From Gonium pectorale (lineage: Eukaryota; Chlorophyta; Chlorophyceae; Chlamydomonadales; Volvocaceae), in NCBI GenBank assembly GCA_001584585.1, contig LSYV01000105.1:2382-66381 (forward strand): 64,000 bases of DNA, read 5' to 3'. The notes below the pieces were generated by a model. The model searched no databases and had not been told where the DNA came from. It saw only the letters and a program-made list of their open reading frames with translations. Below are positions 33,796 through 47,160 of this stretch, piece by piece. Each line of letters opens with the position of its first letter. Positions within the stretch are counted from its first letter, which is position 1. A program made the position numbers and the translations under genes.

Positions 33796-34993
33796 CGCTT
33801 TGTTCGATTGCGACCGCCGTACTTCGCCCACACGCCGCCCGCCAATTATGATTCGAATGTTCTTCTGCATACAGCTGCATTCGTGTTCTAGAATTTCCTG
33901 GCTATTTACAAATAGCAGCCGCGCCGTGATTGCACTTCGGTGCCTAGGACTTCAAGCTTGTACATCTATAATTATTTTGAAAGGTATAATGCAGATAATT
34001 AAAGCAAAAAAAATTGGCGCCCTGTGCGTGGATGGGGGTTGAAGAGAGCAACCTGTGTTTCCCTGATACTTGTGAACAGTTGGAGGGAGTCTGAGCGTAG
34101 CACACAAGCACAGTAGCAGTTTTTTAAGCCATACATTTGCGATAGACCGCATGACTGGGTTACCCGCCGCACAACCGCCAGCGATCAACCGCCGGCGGCG
34201 AGCGTTTATTCGGTCCCAGACATGGCAGCCTGATACAGCGCCGACATACTTGTTGGGTTGGTATGGTTCGAACCCGTTACTCAGCTTCCACATACTTGGA
34301 GCTTGCTTCATGAGAACCAAACGATAAGTTGGTGTATGTCTGCGTGAACCCTGTGGGCTGTGCGGCATGTGGAAGACCTGAAAAAAGGCTTGTGGGTTCC
34401 ACCCAGCATCATGACTGTGCCTTTAAGGGCCTTCTCAAGCACAATTGTCATCACCATCAGCCGCGGACGTTCCATCTTCCGGGAGACGCTGCGGGCATGC
34501 TGCAGGGGGTATAAGTGTCGGGCCGGGCTGGGCGGCTGTGGCAACGTTGGCTGCCCATACGGCGACGGCGGACATAGTGATGGCTGGGCTGGGCGACTCA
34601 GGCGACGGCGGGGCCACGCCAGGCTTCGGGCCGAGAGACGCATGCGGTGTACACAGCGTAGCAGCGCACGCACGGTCGAAGTGTATGTGGCTGTGTGCCG
34701 AGGCCCTGGATGCGCTGGGATGAACCCCTGAGATACCGGTACTTCATCACCTCCCCTTGTCCCAAGTGTCCGCCTCTACGTTCTGCTTCCGCGCGGTCGT
34801 GCATTGCCCGCTTTCTAAACATACTGTCACATGATGAGCCACGCCGCCCACCCACCACCGCGCGTCGTCGCAACAGTGGCGAGGCTGCCTCCTCTGCCCA
34901 GGGGCCGGCCCTGCCCGCGGGCGGGTCCTGCCCAGGGGCGGGGTCCAGTCTGCACCACGAACTGCGCGTGTTGCTGCGCCAGCCCTTCTCCCC
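33796..34993. other. Intergenic, partly AT-rich
   Basis: Between the GH9-like start and the MSH4 stop. 33900-34020 is strikingly AT-rich for this genome. Minus-strand reading around 34460-34370 ('PRLMVMTIVLEKALKG') and 34330-34150 looks mildly protein-like but I cannot assign it. Repeat motif 'GGGCTGGGCGGC' at 34520-34600 resembles that near 6350. Confidence 0.4.
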
Positions 34994-37900
34994 TTAATCC
35001 TGGTCGGACAGCTCCCTGGACAGTTGGGTCAGCGGCAGCGCCTCCAGCTCCTCCATGAGCGAGTGCAGAAGAGCCAGAGCCTGGATGATGGATGGGACGG
35101 GGCACGGGGCATGGGGCAGGGCCGGGGTCGAAGGCGGGGTGCGGGTGCGGGCTGGGGCTGAGACAGGGGCGGGGCGGGGCAGGGGCAGGCAGCACAGCAC
35201 TTGCATTGTTATGGCTTCCACGCCTTCTGCAAGTCCACAGGCCCTGCTGCACGCTAGGGGCCGGATGCCGCTCCAGTACCGATTGGCGTCCGCCGCCGCA
35301 GTCCTTCAAAACCCGCTTTAACGATTGCGCCTGCGCGTGCGGCGGTCAAGCTGCAGCAGCGGCGTTGTGCAGTGACGTCACGACCGCGCGCTGCGCTTGC
35401 GCCCTTACTGGAGGGAAGGTAGTCTGGCAGGGCCATCTGCAAGCCCCGACCGCACCCGCCCTAACCTGCGCCGTGGCTTCTGCCGACGCCTGCTGGTCGC
35501 GCCACTGCTGCGCCAGGACCGTGAGCCTGGGGGGGAGAGGAGGTGGCGGCTTTCTGACTGGCGCGGATTGCTTGTAGGACACGAGGTCTGGCTTGCGGCG
35601 GCATGCAGAGGGGCGGGGGGGGGGACACCGGCAGACGGCCTGGCTCCAACTCAATAGCCCCAAAGGCTTTATCATCAGCCTTACCTTTCTCTTCTGGACA
35701 GGAAAGGCAAGCAGCGACACATTGACACTACCAGCCAGTAGACGTGTGCGTGTCTGTCTGTTCTTACGTCAGAGAGTGGCGTACACAATGGCACACTACA
35801 GAGCGCAGACTTCGCACGCTTGCTTTACGCTGTCACCGATAGCCTATCGGCACGCTGGGCCCACGCACCTTCCGCAGACGGAGGCTGCCTGCGCCCACAG
35901 CCCGCTGTCCGCAGCGCTGACCTCAAGCCGGCGCCGGTCCGTCTCCTCCAACATTTCGGCAACCCTGGAGGCACCGCAGGTAAGGCGCGCGTCGGATTGC
36001 TGCGCGAAATAACTTGGCACGCTACCGGCAAGACATCGATAGGGTACGCCGCGATAAAGCATTCACCCCATCCCGCGATCCCACCTGGCGCGCAATTCTC
36101 TCCCCTCCCGCCCGACCTGCACGTCCCAGGCCTCCGCTACCCTCCCCTACCTAAGCCCGCACCCCCTCCCCTCCTTAAGCCCGCACCCCCTTCCCTCCCT
36201 GCGCCCACGCACCGCCGCGCCTCGTCCACCACCTCCCGCGGCAGCCCCGCAGCCGCCGCCAGCAGCAGCCCGTAGTGCAGGTAGTCCAGCGCCGCAGCGG
36301 GCTCCAGCAGCCAGCGAAAGTCCAGGCCGCCGCCGCCGCGGGTGTCCACCTGGGAGGGCGGACGGCGGTCGGGGGCGGGGGTGTCGTGGCGTCTCTGGGT
36401 TAGCCTACCCTGCGTGCGCTCCCGGGTCCGGCCCCACCTTACTTAACGCCCTCTGCGTCCGTCCCACCCATCTGCAGCCTCTCTGCCGGCGAGCCCGCGC
36501 TTGCCACGACCGCGGACCCTGCCACTGCAGCGATCACCCACGTACTCCGCGCCCGCGCCCGCGCCCAGCAGCTCTGCGGCCGCCCCTCCTCCTCACCAGC
36601 AGCCTCCACAGCCGCGCCTGTGGGTACAGCACCGCCAACTCGCCCAGCTGCTGGAAGTGGGTGGCCAGCAGCGTGGGGCAGCCAGCAGCCAGCAGCTCCT
36701 CACAGACCTGGCAAAAACGGTTGAGCGGGCATGACGCACCGCCGGCCGCACATACATACGGGACATGTGTTCGCCGCATGTACGGGCACAAGGACAGTAA
36801 AGGCACCGCGTGTGCTGTACGTCACGGTTGTTTCATCAGCGGGTCACAAACGCGTGCTCTTCCCCGCAGCTATAGCTGTGGCTTATGACTGCTTGCGGTC
36901 GGTGATGCCCCGCCAGCTCCAGCGTTAGTTGGGTGCCTCGCTCTTGGGTCGCCTGCCCGTTCGCGTCGCGTACAGCCCAGGAAAGACATGCTCCAATCAA
37001 GATATTGATGGTCGGTACGGCACCGCGCGGGGCGCGTACGTGTCAATGGTGGCCGGTTCCACCCCCCACCCCCCGACAGTTTCCCTAGCCAGCGAGCCGC
37101 CGATGCGTGAGACTCACCGCCCAGGCCAGCCCCACTCCGTCGGCGGTGCTAGTGGCCCGGCCCAGCTCGTCCAGCAGCACCAGGCTGCGAGGGCCCGCGC
37201 AGGCCAGCACGGAGGCAGCGTCCTGAGCGAGGGAGGATAGGGAGCGCGGGTGACAGCAGGTAAGGGCGCAGTGACCCATCCAGACATATGCGAGTGCGGA
37301 TGGGGACCGGGAAGCCTCCTTGGGAGGGACGGACAGGGTTCGGATGCGGCGGTGCCCAGCCGGAGCGCGGTGACAGCGCGGCACCCTAGGTAGGCCGCAA
37401 TTAGAGCCCGCCCCTCGTTGCACTACTGCTGTATGCGACGCGGCGCTTCCTGAGACCCTGTATGTGCCCGCAATGCCGCGGAGACCAGGCAATTGCCACC
37501 CACCCACCCGCCCACCCTCCGTCCCACCCAGATCTTGTCCCACCTGCATCTCGGTGAGGAAGCTGCTGCTGCCCGCCTCCAGGTCGTCCTCGGGTCCCCA
37601 GCCGCCCCCTCCGCCCACACCGCCTCCACCGCTGTTGAGCCGGCCCAAGACAGCTCCAAAGGGACTGAGCGACGCGAACTCCGCGGGCACCCAGCAGCCC
37701 GCCTGCGCCATCACCACAAGCAGACCCACCTGCACGTCGCAAGACAGAGATGGAGGGTAAGCGTCAGGCCGCCCGGTGGCCACACCTGCGCTTTTGGAGA
37801 AGCGCAGCACGACACAACATCAATCAGCAATGAAACGCAGCGTCAACGCCAGGCATGCACACACGCACGCCTCGCACCTGCTGCAGGTACGTGGACTTGC

Positions 37901-40900
37901 CCGACATGTTGGGCCCCGTGACCACGTGCAGCGGGGCGGCGGGGGACAGGAAGGTGTCGTTCGCCTGCACGGACGGGGCCCCCGAGCCGCCAGCACCCCC
38001 CGCCGCCACGCTGCGGGCTGCCAGCAGAGGGTGGCGACCCTGACATACGCGAGAGCGGAAGCGGGAGCCGGAGGGCGAGGGCAAATATTCGCAATGCGAC
38101 GGTCTAGGCCGGATGCGGCCTCGGATGCGGTCCCGGCCGCGAAGCGACTTTGGCGATCCTCTGAGGTTTGACGAAATCGCGCACTAATCGATGGGCAGCG
38201 TGCGTCCGTCCGTGCATGCGTCAACGCCGATTTGCAACCTCGGCCCAACCGTTGGTTACATCCAGTAACTCTTTTATAAGCGGTTAATCTTTGAATAACT
38301 TCAGTGTGCTGGTACATGATGATATTCCGTTCGTCGCATTTCGCGATAGTCAAACTTTAGCATCTATCTCTCCATCACGGCCTGCACGGCCTGCACGCGC
38401 TTCACGGGGCGCCGCCTCGCTCTATGAAGCGTGTACCCCACCAACCTGCTGCTGGGGAGTGACAGGTAGCGTTTACGTCTCACGCCTGTGACGCATGGTA
38501 CTCAAGTGAAGAGACACAAATTCATGTGTATCATGCCATCAGCTCGGTTGATGACACAGGTAGGCTGCACGGAACCTACGGTTCCCACTGGTGAGCCCGC
38601 CGCCCGCCCGCGCCGGCTGTTAGTGAGCTGCGTCGTGCTGCGTGGCTCCGTCCTCCTCTTCGTTCACTGCCCACGTACAGCGCCCCGCATACCGCACGCA
38701 TGACGGTATATGTAAAAGTATGAGGCAGGATGCGCATGTGCATAGGCGCACGTACGACGTTTCCTTCGATTCCCATCTGCCGGCTAAGCCCGGCTTGCGC
38801 CTTTGGGTGTGTACAACCGAACCTGGGCACCTGGGCCACATTGCAGCGTCTCACATTCTACCGACCCACCCACACCCACACCCTCGCCGCGTTGCGTTGC
38901 GCGCCCACGCACCTGCACGATGGCCAGCGGCCCGCCCGTCCGCAGCTGCGGCCGCACGCAGGGCCCCATGACGCCCCCCGCCGCCACCTCCGCAAAGCCC
39001 GCCATCAGGTCGATCAGCGCCGCCCCGTCCACCAGGCGCTGCAGGGAGGGCAGCTGGCACGCCGCGTCGCACACCACGCCCTCCAGCAGCTGAGCGAGGG
39101 CGGGGAATGTCACGGATAGCGGTTATGAGGGTGGGCCGGAGCTTGAACGGCAGCAGCAAGCAACGTGAGGGCGGGATCCGCCAGTAACGGGCTCACGCGG
39201 ACCAACAAGGACTACGTGAAGTATAAAAGTGCTGCATTCACGCTCCGGGTGTCCCTCCGGGCGCCCTCTGTGCGGGCTCCAAGCCCAAGGGAGCAGCAAG
39301 TGGCTTCACTGCCGCTGGCGAGCGGCGTCCCTCCACCAATCGCTCATCCGCGCAGCCATCGGTCCATCGCCACAGCTGGCTCCGGGTCGCGCGGCCCTAA
39401 GAACCCGGGCGGGAAGGGCGCGCATGAACCCCGCAGCCGACAACCCCTACTTTCATGGAGGGCCGCATCCGCAGATCTTGCGCAGCGCGCAGTCGTACCT
39501 CGCACGCCACACGGGGGAATGAGAGCCTTCCCGCACTCGTTCATTCTGTCCCGCTGGCCCTCCTGGTATGATTGAACGCGCCCACGCCCACGGATGTGCA
39601 AGCCCCCACTACTCAGCAACCCGTTTCTCAACTGCCCCCACCCACCCACCCACCCAGCTAGCGCGTGAGCAGCACCAGGCACCTATCCGCAGCCGCGGCC
39701 GCGCGCGTGGCTACCGCCACATGGTTCCGCGCGTGTACGCCTGCACGGGTGAGGCGAGCCCCGCAGCTAAGTGACCAGCCGCTGGGATGATGATGCCCCC
39801 CACCCTCCCACCCACCTGGCGCGTGAGCAGCAGGCAGTCGTTGGTGGCGTCGTGCAGCCGGCAGTTAAGCGCGTTCAGCTCGTGGCTCGTGAGCAGCAGG
39901 GAGCCGCGGCCGCGCCGCTCCAGAACCAGCAGCTGCGGGGGAAGGCGGGCAGCTGCCGCCGCCTGTGCCGCCACGGGCTGCTGGCGGCCGCCGCCCTGGC
40001 GCCAGCCGCCCTGACCCGCGGGGGGCATGAGCTGACTGGCGCCGGGTGGAAGGCGGGAGCAGCCGCCGGCATTGGCGGCGGCGTCAGCTGCGGCTGAGGG
40101 GTCCAGGTGGTGCGGCGCACTCCCGCCGCCGCCGCCGGGCTGGGCCTTGGCGGCCGCTGACGCGAGCAGCGTAAGGTAAAAGCCCTTGCGGCTGTTGTAC
40201 GAGACCTGTACGGCGCGTCAGGTCCGGGTCGGCGCGTCAGCAACACAGCTCAGCGAATTGCTGATGTGTCGATGCTCACATGATGCACGACTGGGAGGCG
40301 GAACGAAGGCAGCTACTCTGTCCATGCCACCGTTCTGACGTGTACAGTACCGGTACCCGTCGACGGGTGGGTAATGTCAGGTCAGAAATGCGCTCTGCTA
40401 CAGGTTGGGCCAGGGCATACTGAAGATAAAGCGAATCGGGACATAGGGAAAACACTAATTTGATAAGGTCCCTGCGCGCTCGCGAACGGCCTACCCACCG
40501 CAGCCAAAGTGCCACCTCGCCCACGCGCCCACGCCCACACAAGGCTCGACAACCTGGACACTCGCCCGTCTCCACCGGCAGACCGGGTAGCCCTCCTCGC
40601 CCGCAATCTCCACCAGCACGCCATCAGCCCCCCCCCACCCCCCACCCCACGTACGCACTCACGCGCCCGCTTGCGCCCGCTGGCCCACCTTGAGCCCGCC
40701 TACCACGCCCTCGGGGTTGTCCAGACCGCCCCCCCCCCCAACACACACACGTCCACTGTCCCCGCCAGCGCGCCCGCCACCACCCTCACGCGCGCGCCCG
40801 CTGGCCCACCTTGAGGCCGGGCAGCTCCCACTGCTCGGCGTAGCGGTCGCCCAGCTCGTGCACCGCCTCCGTCAGGCGGCACAGCGAGGAGCGGGCCAGC

Positions 40901-43900
40901 TCCAGCAGCCCGTCCGGGGACGCCGAGGGCCGCACCGCGAAGCACTGCTGCACGCGGCTCACGAAGGCGCCGCCGCGCGCCAAGGAGGAGCAGCTGGCCT
41001 CCTCGTCCAGGACCTGTGTGCATGGCATACATTTACGGCACGCTTTAGGCTGCATGCGCAGCTGGGGTACAGAGATTAGCCACTTTATGCATTGTTCAGG
41101 TGGCACCTTGCATGTGAGGGGCGGGACGGGAACGCAGCGGAGCATACGCCAGGCGGGCATGGCGAGGTACATGCGCGGAGCAAAGCCGCCATTGCCAGCA
41201 TGCCAAGCGCCTGAAGCCCCAGCCGTGCGCTGCCCTCGCCCAATCGAGACGGCCCCACCTCGTCGATCCGCGTCCGCAGCGCCGCGAGCCCCTCGTCACA
41301 GCAGGTGGAGCGGACGGCCATCAGGAGCGGGCTCCGAGCCGTCTGGACGTCGGGAGAGGGGGGCAGGTGCAGTTTTGTGGGGTGCGCCGCTAGGTAGCGA
41401 ACACACGCACTCGCTCGTACGACCCCTCCCGGTACCGGCATGCAATCTCTTGAGTGGGGAGTCTGAACGGTTAGGCGACGAAGCGATTGCTCGCGAGGCA
41501 CCTGGCGCGGGGAGGGAAGGCTGGGCAGTGATGAGGCGGCTGCGCGCCAAGCCGTCACCCACCTGCAGCACCTCGGCCAGCGGCGGCAGCAGCGCCAGCG
41601 TGTCCCGCAGCAGCAGCAGCGACTGCACCAGCGGGCCGATGCCGCGGCCTGGTGGGCCCCGGGGGCGGCGGGAGCAGGTGTGACCTTGACCCGGGGCTGG
41701 GCATGTCAAACAAAGTGAGTACAGGTGGCGGACAGGTGGCGGACAGGTGGCGGAAAGGGACGACTAGCTGGCCAGATGGAACGGCATGCATGCGCGCGGG
41801 GCCGGTCGTCGCCTCGCCGGTGGCGCACAGCTGCCTTCCACAATGCTGCACGCCTCCGCCTCCGCTCCGCTCATGGCTCCCCCCCGCGCTCACCCGGGTC
41901 GGCTGCGCTTCCCGCCCTGGCCGCCGCCGCGCCCGCCGACGCGATGCTGTAGCACATCTTGTCCAGGTCCCGCGGGAGCAGGGCAAGCACCTGCGCGGCG
42001 GCGGCCATGAGCCCACTTGCGGCACAGAGCAGGAAGACTCTGGGCTCTACCCTGTCCTGCCCTGTCACAGCCGCGGCCTCGCCCCTCCGCACCAGACGCA
42101 TTCAGCAGTCGCCCCTTTACACACAGCAGATGCTCCACCAAAAGGCCTCCTAGCTACCATGAAAGGGAGTATACCTGATCAAGATCACCCAACCGGTAGT
42201 GGCCAGTAGCATCATCGGCGCTACTACTTGGCCAGGGTCGTCACCCAAATATTGCTCAGCATCCCAAGGGCTCAACGGCCCCTGTGCCCAAGGGCCCAAC
42301 GACCCGGCCGGGTGTTGTGTGAGGGACGCACCTGGCCCAGGTCGAACGCCATGGTCTCCTCCGCCAACAGCTCCTCGATGGTGTCGTACCTGTCGTACAG
42401 ATGCGACCATGCGGACTAGGCTGGTGCAAGTCCATCAGGCAGCGTGAGACTCTCAGCCACCCTTTGAACACACAGCGATGTGGCGTAACGCTGGGGACAT
42501 TCTGCTGCTACCGTACACAGACGCAATTTGAAAGTATTGAGGGCCCGGGTCAATTGGGGCCGGGCGGCCGCAAACCAGCGCATCCCCTGGCACACGTGGC
42601 AGCGCCGCCAAGTGCCCCCCAGGCCCCCCAGCCAGCCAGCTAGCCGGCCGGTCGGGCGCTCACCGCATGTTGAGGGTGGCCTCGTCTGCCAGCGGCTGCA
42701 GCAAGCTGGAGCGCAGCAGCCGGACGCCCGCGCGCGTGCGCAGCGGCCGGCCCAGCACGCGGAACAGGCTGGGCGACGAGGAGGAGGAGGACGAGGAGCG
42801 GCCGAACACGCCGGCGGGAGACACAATCTGCGAGGCGTGGGGGTGGGGTGGCGTAAGGCGGTCCCAGGGCGTGCAGGCACGGTACACGCCGGCCGAGCCC
42901 AAAGCGAATCCATTCGTGAAGCGCCAACTCCCAAAACCCGCTTGTACCAACCTTACGCGTTCTACCGATGACGCTCCCGCTCCCGCCCACCGACCCAGGA
43001 CGCCGCACGAGCCCCAGTCGAGCCCCAACATGGCCTACTACCGTGCCCTGAGAGCCCCAGCCCCCTGCGCCCACACGCCATGCCGCCCGCTGCATCCCAG
43101 ACAGCGCACCTCCAGTGCGTCCGCCAGGCCGGGCTCCAGGCGGCAGTGCAGCCCCGCGTCCAGAGTCTGCACGCGCAGGCAGGCGGCCCGCAGCGGACCT
43201 CCGCCGGGCAGCTGCGGCCCGGCGGAGGGGCCTAGGCCGCCACCGCCGCGGGGCGCGGCGGTGCCCAGGGCCGCCGCCACGGCCGAGGGGCCCAGCAGGT
43301 GCTGCAGCAGCGCGCCGGCTGCGCCTGCGAACGGGCGGGCGGGAGCGGTGCCGGAGCGGCACCCGGTGTCAGCGGACCTCCGGCGCATGGACATCGACTC
43401 TGAGCGAGGGCCGCGTGCTGTCAAAAGCGAACAGCGCAAACAGACTTTGTGCTGGTGGCCCCGCCAACGTTCGCTTCACGTCACAGCACAAGTCGACCGG
43501 GGTCACGGACCCCGCCGTGGGGGCCCGGCTCCTGGCATCCCGCCGATAGCGGCCGTACAAGGAGCCCCCGGAAGGAGCCACGCACCTTACACCACACGCC
43601 GTTGACTGCCACAGCCCCGAGAGGCAGGTCTCTTCAGCGGCGCCACCTCATCCCAATCCATTCCCCAACAACCGGAACCCCCACTCGGCCCGTCGTCGCC
43701 TGCCTCTCAGGAGTCCCATGGCCCAAGATCCACACATCCCGACGTCCCCTCCCGACATCCCGATGTCCCGGCGTGTACACATGTACGCCTCCCCCGCACC
43801 CAGCGCCAGGTACTGCGCGTCCCTGCCGCTCGCCGCCGCCACCACGGCCCGGCTGTCAGGGGTGGCGTACGCCGCCAGCAGCTGCGCGCCCTGTACCGCG

Positions 43901-45938
43901 CACGGCAGGGCGGGCGGGGGGCAGGGGCGGAGGCGGGAAGATGGCAGGGCCGGGAGGTGCCAAGCATCGCCTTGCGCCCGGCGGTCAGGGGTTGTTTGAA
44001 AATACAGGTTCGACGAACGGCATGGAGGGGAGCGGCAAAGAGTCGCAGCGAACTCCACATGGCAGGCAAGCACGGGCGGAAGGCCGCGCACCGCGCCGCA
44101 CCGCACCGACCGCGCAGAGTCGTGCATGGGATGAGGAGCCAGGAGTAGCGGAGCACGCGAGCTGCCATGGGCGCCATGGGCACACACGCACACGCCCTGG
44201 CTGGTGGCAGATCTCCCACGGGGCCTAGAATGCGAGAGTCCCGCATGCATGGGCGAGTGGGAACCAACGTGTCACGATGGTCGCTCCCTCCCTAGTCGGG
44301 CCCCACCCATGGCGCCGGTCGCTTCCGCGCCCCCCGCCTCCCTCCCCCCTGGGGGCCAACCTGCGTGTCGTCGAAGCAGGAGCGCGGCATGGGGACCAGG
44401 ACGAAGCCCCCGCCGGCACCATCGGCCCTGAAACCCTCCTCGTCCTCGCCGTCCTCGTCGCCCAGGTCGCCACCCACCGAGACGTCGTCGCCCGCCGCAG
44501 CGCGTCGGCGGCCCGCAGCCGCAGCCGGAGCCGGCGGCGCCGCCGCCGCCACTGCTGCTTCTGACTGCTGCTGTTGCGCCGCGAGCGCCCTGTTGAGCCC
44601 CGCCTCGTGGAAGCCCCGCTGCGCCGCCTGCAGGCCCCGGCCGATAGGGGCGCTTTAAAGCATTTGCAAACAAATACATCGGGTAGCCGCATCGCACCCA
44701 CCCGCATGGCACCCAGCCGCGCGCGCTGCACGCACGGAGGCCCGCCCGCCCGCAAGACCTGCGCCCGCAGGCACGCATGCGCTCCCACCCGCCCGCACCT
44801 GCAGCCGCTCGCTGGGCGCCACCGCCACCACCTCGGAGGCCGCCACCATGCGCAGCAACAGCCGGGTCATCGCGTACGACCTGCCGTAAGCGACGGTGCC
44901 GTACGCGTCGTGATGTCCAGTGGTCAGTGCGTGGATGCGTGCGCTAGGCGCGGCCCCAAAGGCCCCAACCACCTGCCGCGACCGCACTGGCTATGCCGTT
45001 ACGGCTGCTCGGCCGGGACACTCGCATTTGCACGGTTCGTTCTACTACAAGCCAAGGCCCCCAACCCCTAGACCCGCCTGTTACAATACAGGGCGGTTCG
45101 CTGTTGGGAGCCGCCGCCCCGAGGCCCCAGCCTGCCCGCCCGCGAACTCACCTGCCCGGTTCGATGTACTGCGACAGCTGCAGCGTCAGCGTTGCCGGGT
45201 CCAGCACCGCCAGGCCCACCTGCCGCGGAGAGGGAGGATAAACCGGAGAGCAGGGCGGGTTCCATGTTTAGCCGAAACAAAGCACCGGCGGCACGCAAAC
45301 GAGGCGGACCGTAGACCGGGATGCCAAAGATATGACCTTACGACCAAAGGACAGGAGGACGGCCTCGCGGGGGAGGCGCACACGGGAACATGCGGCGCAG
45401 GGTCCCGCGCGGAGAGGAGAGCGGAAGGGAGGGGAGGCCGCCCAATCCGGCCCCAAGCCAAGGCACACACCTCACGCGCACGGTTCTCAATGACGCTGGC
45501 CACCACACGAGCGGCGAACGGCGGCACCAGCGGTGGCACGCGCCCCGCTCCCGCCCCCGCCCCCGCAGCCGTGGCGAAGTTAGCGCTACTGCCACCGGCG
45601 CCGCTGCCGCCAGCGCCGCCCCCGCCAGCGGCGGCTGCGTGGCCGGTCGGCGCCAGACGGTGCGAACTGCCCGCGGCCGCTGCCCCTGCTCCTGCTCCGA
45701 GCGCGCCGACTGCGGGCCGGCCTGATTCGCGGCCGCCACTCGCGAGAGGCTGCTGCTGCTGTGCGCTCAACGAGGGGTTTGCGGCTGCTGCCTGTCGCCC
45801 CGTCGCCTGGCCAGCCCTGCCCCGCCGCGGCTGCAACGCCGACGGCAGCGGCTCCTCGTCAAAATCGACATCCTCCTGTTCGCGGTTGAAGAGCGCGTGG
45901 AGGGCCGACAGCGTCCCGGGCGCTGAGTTTCTTGCCAT
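34994..45938 (-). CDS. MSH4: MutS homologue 4, meiotic recombination protein
   Basis: MSH4 pairs with MSH5 as a clamp on Holliday-junction-like intermediates and promotes crossovers in meiosis. Twenty-two exons: 45471-45938, 45152-45219, 44799-44880, 44361-44627, 43800-43890, 43110-43324, 42664-42827, 42332-42389, 41894-41990, 41563-41648, 41259-41342, 40810-41013, 39816-40205, 38913-39089, 37878-38039, 37544-37729, 37118-37222, 36597-36707, 36213-36349, 35869-35964, 35466-35526, 34994-35080. They total 3,396 bases in frame, 1,131 residues. As in MSH4/5, the mismatch-binding domain I is absent. The ATPase has Walker A 'GPNMSGKST' (859-867), 'DDLEAGSSSFLTEM', Walker B 'LVLLDELGRATS' (Asp951-Glu952) and 'ATHF'. 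The helix-turn-helix region reads 'HYGLLLAAAAGLPREVVDEA'. 'NDTFLS' before Walker A and the GCWVPA block favour MSH4 over MSH5. It is longer than usual because of an Ala/Gly-rich N-terminus and inserts (exons 4 and 13). Confidence 0.92.
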
Positions 45939-46788
45939 CAGCGAGGTTGGCTGTGCTTAACGAGCTACCGTATCTAGCAGAAGTGCTTGGTTAAGATGGG
46001 TCGCGTGCGCAAAAAGGGCGCGAACACCGCTTCGACAGTGTGCGACGGAACATGTGTTTATAGCAGTATATATGTCGAAAAGGAATGCACAGAGCACACT
46101 TGCGGGTCGACTGCAGCGTGGCACATCGGTTATGCAGGATTTGACTGCCTTGGAACTGGAGGCAGTATCCCGCGGGGCATCATGCGGACAGCCACGGACC
46201 TGTTCCGATAGATGCCGGGACAGGTTGCAATGTGGAGCCATAGGGCAAGGGCGGCGCGCAAAAGTGCACAAGGGGGAGTCCGCGCCGTGTTTCGTGTCGC
46301 GATGAGGACGCAGAATACCCCAGGCTTGACGGTCAGTACCCCCTTCCGTTCCCTACGAAGCCTCAAAGCCTGCAGATCCCAATACATGCCAACAGCGACA
46401 CTGCCACTCCATGGGTGCGTGAGTTGATCCTGAGATTCAATGTACCGTTCCAGCGTATATCCCCGCACAAGGGCTCTGCGCCCGACGCCCTGCACACGCA
46501 CCCACCGACCCGCGGGTCGCTGCACCCGACGCACTGCTTGTCAAGTCACTTCCACTTGGAAACATGGAAACGTCACATCCCACGACAAGTTGTCCCACTT
46601 CCAGTCACCCGTTCCCCTGCATGGCAATAGTTGGTGTTGTAGAATCGGGACTTAGAGGCACGGTCTACGGACATTTACACGTTCTCTGTGTGACTGTTTT
46701 CGTTCTCTCTTGGCACCTAGTGCCCACGGTCTCTGCCGTACAGTCATGGGTCAGTGGCCTGGACGAAACACACCATTTCGCCAACACT
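45939..46788. other. MSH4 upstream region, probably including a copia LTR
   Basis: No gene recognised. On the minus strand the copia fragment's stop at 46822 is followed by a purine tract and then TGTTGG at about 46789, a typical copia polypurine-tract/LTR start. The LTR would run towards 46400 or lower; its end was not found. It lies within about 850 bases of the MSH4 start codon. Confidence 0.4.
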
Positions 46789-46821
46789 CCCACTCGGACA
46801 GTCCACGACCCATTCTTCCGT

Positions 46822-47160
46822 TAGATCACGCCCATGCCCTCGCAGCAGAACACCAGCTTCTGCTGCGGGACCGGCTTCGTCAGCGCGTCCGCCAGCATGC
46901 GCGCCGTCTCCACGTCCGCAAACTTCACCTCACCGCGCTCAGTCCGCTCGCGCACGAAGTGGTGCAGCACGTCAATGTGCTTTGAGCGCTGCTGAATGAT
47001 CGGGTTGCGCACTAGCGCCTGCGCCCCCTGGTTGTCGCCGTAAATCAGCATCGGCGACGGCTCAAACTCAAACACTACCAGCNNNNNNNNNNNNNNNNNN
47101 NNACACTACCAGCAACTTCTGCAGCCACAGCGCCTGGCGCGTCGCTGCCGACGCAGCTGG
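46822..47160 (-). mobile_element. Ty1/copia retrotransposon, C-terminal RNase H fragment (minus copy)
   Basis: Encodes the end of the copia polyprotein: 'SAATRQALWLQKLL', 'YGDNQGAQALVRNP', 'QRSKHIDVLHHFVRE', 'ARMLADALTKP' and the terminal 'CCEGMGVI' before the stop. This domain degrades the RNA strand during reverse transcription. The 20-N gap (47083-47102) interrupts it, but the bases flanking the gap overlap ('ACACTACCAGC' on both sides), and reading across without the gap keeps the frame. Only the 3' end of the element is present. Confidence 0.9.
47083..47102. other. 20-N assembly gap inside the copia fragment
   Basis: Identical 11-base sequence 'ACACTACCAGC' lies on both sides, so the gap is probably a negative-length scaffold join, not missing DNA. 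Confidence 0.9.

Noticed and set aside
34257..34280. GGTTCGAACC, resembling the T-loop/B box of a tRNA gene
   Set aside because: The flanking bases do not form a five-pair T stem on either strand and no acceptor stem or A box is in range.
43449..45960. Long plus-strand open frames opposite MSH4 exons
   Set aside because: Pro/Ala/Arg-rich antisense shadows of the MSH4 exons; the minus-strand reading carries the conserved MutS blocks.
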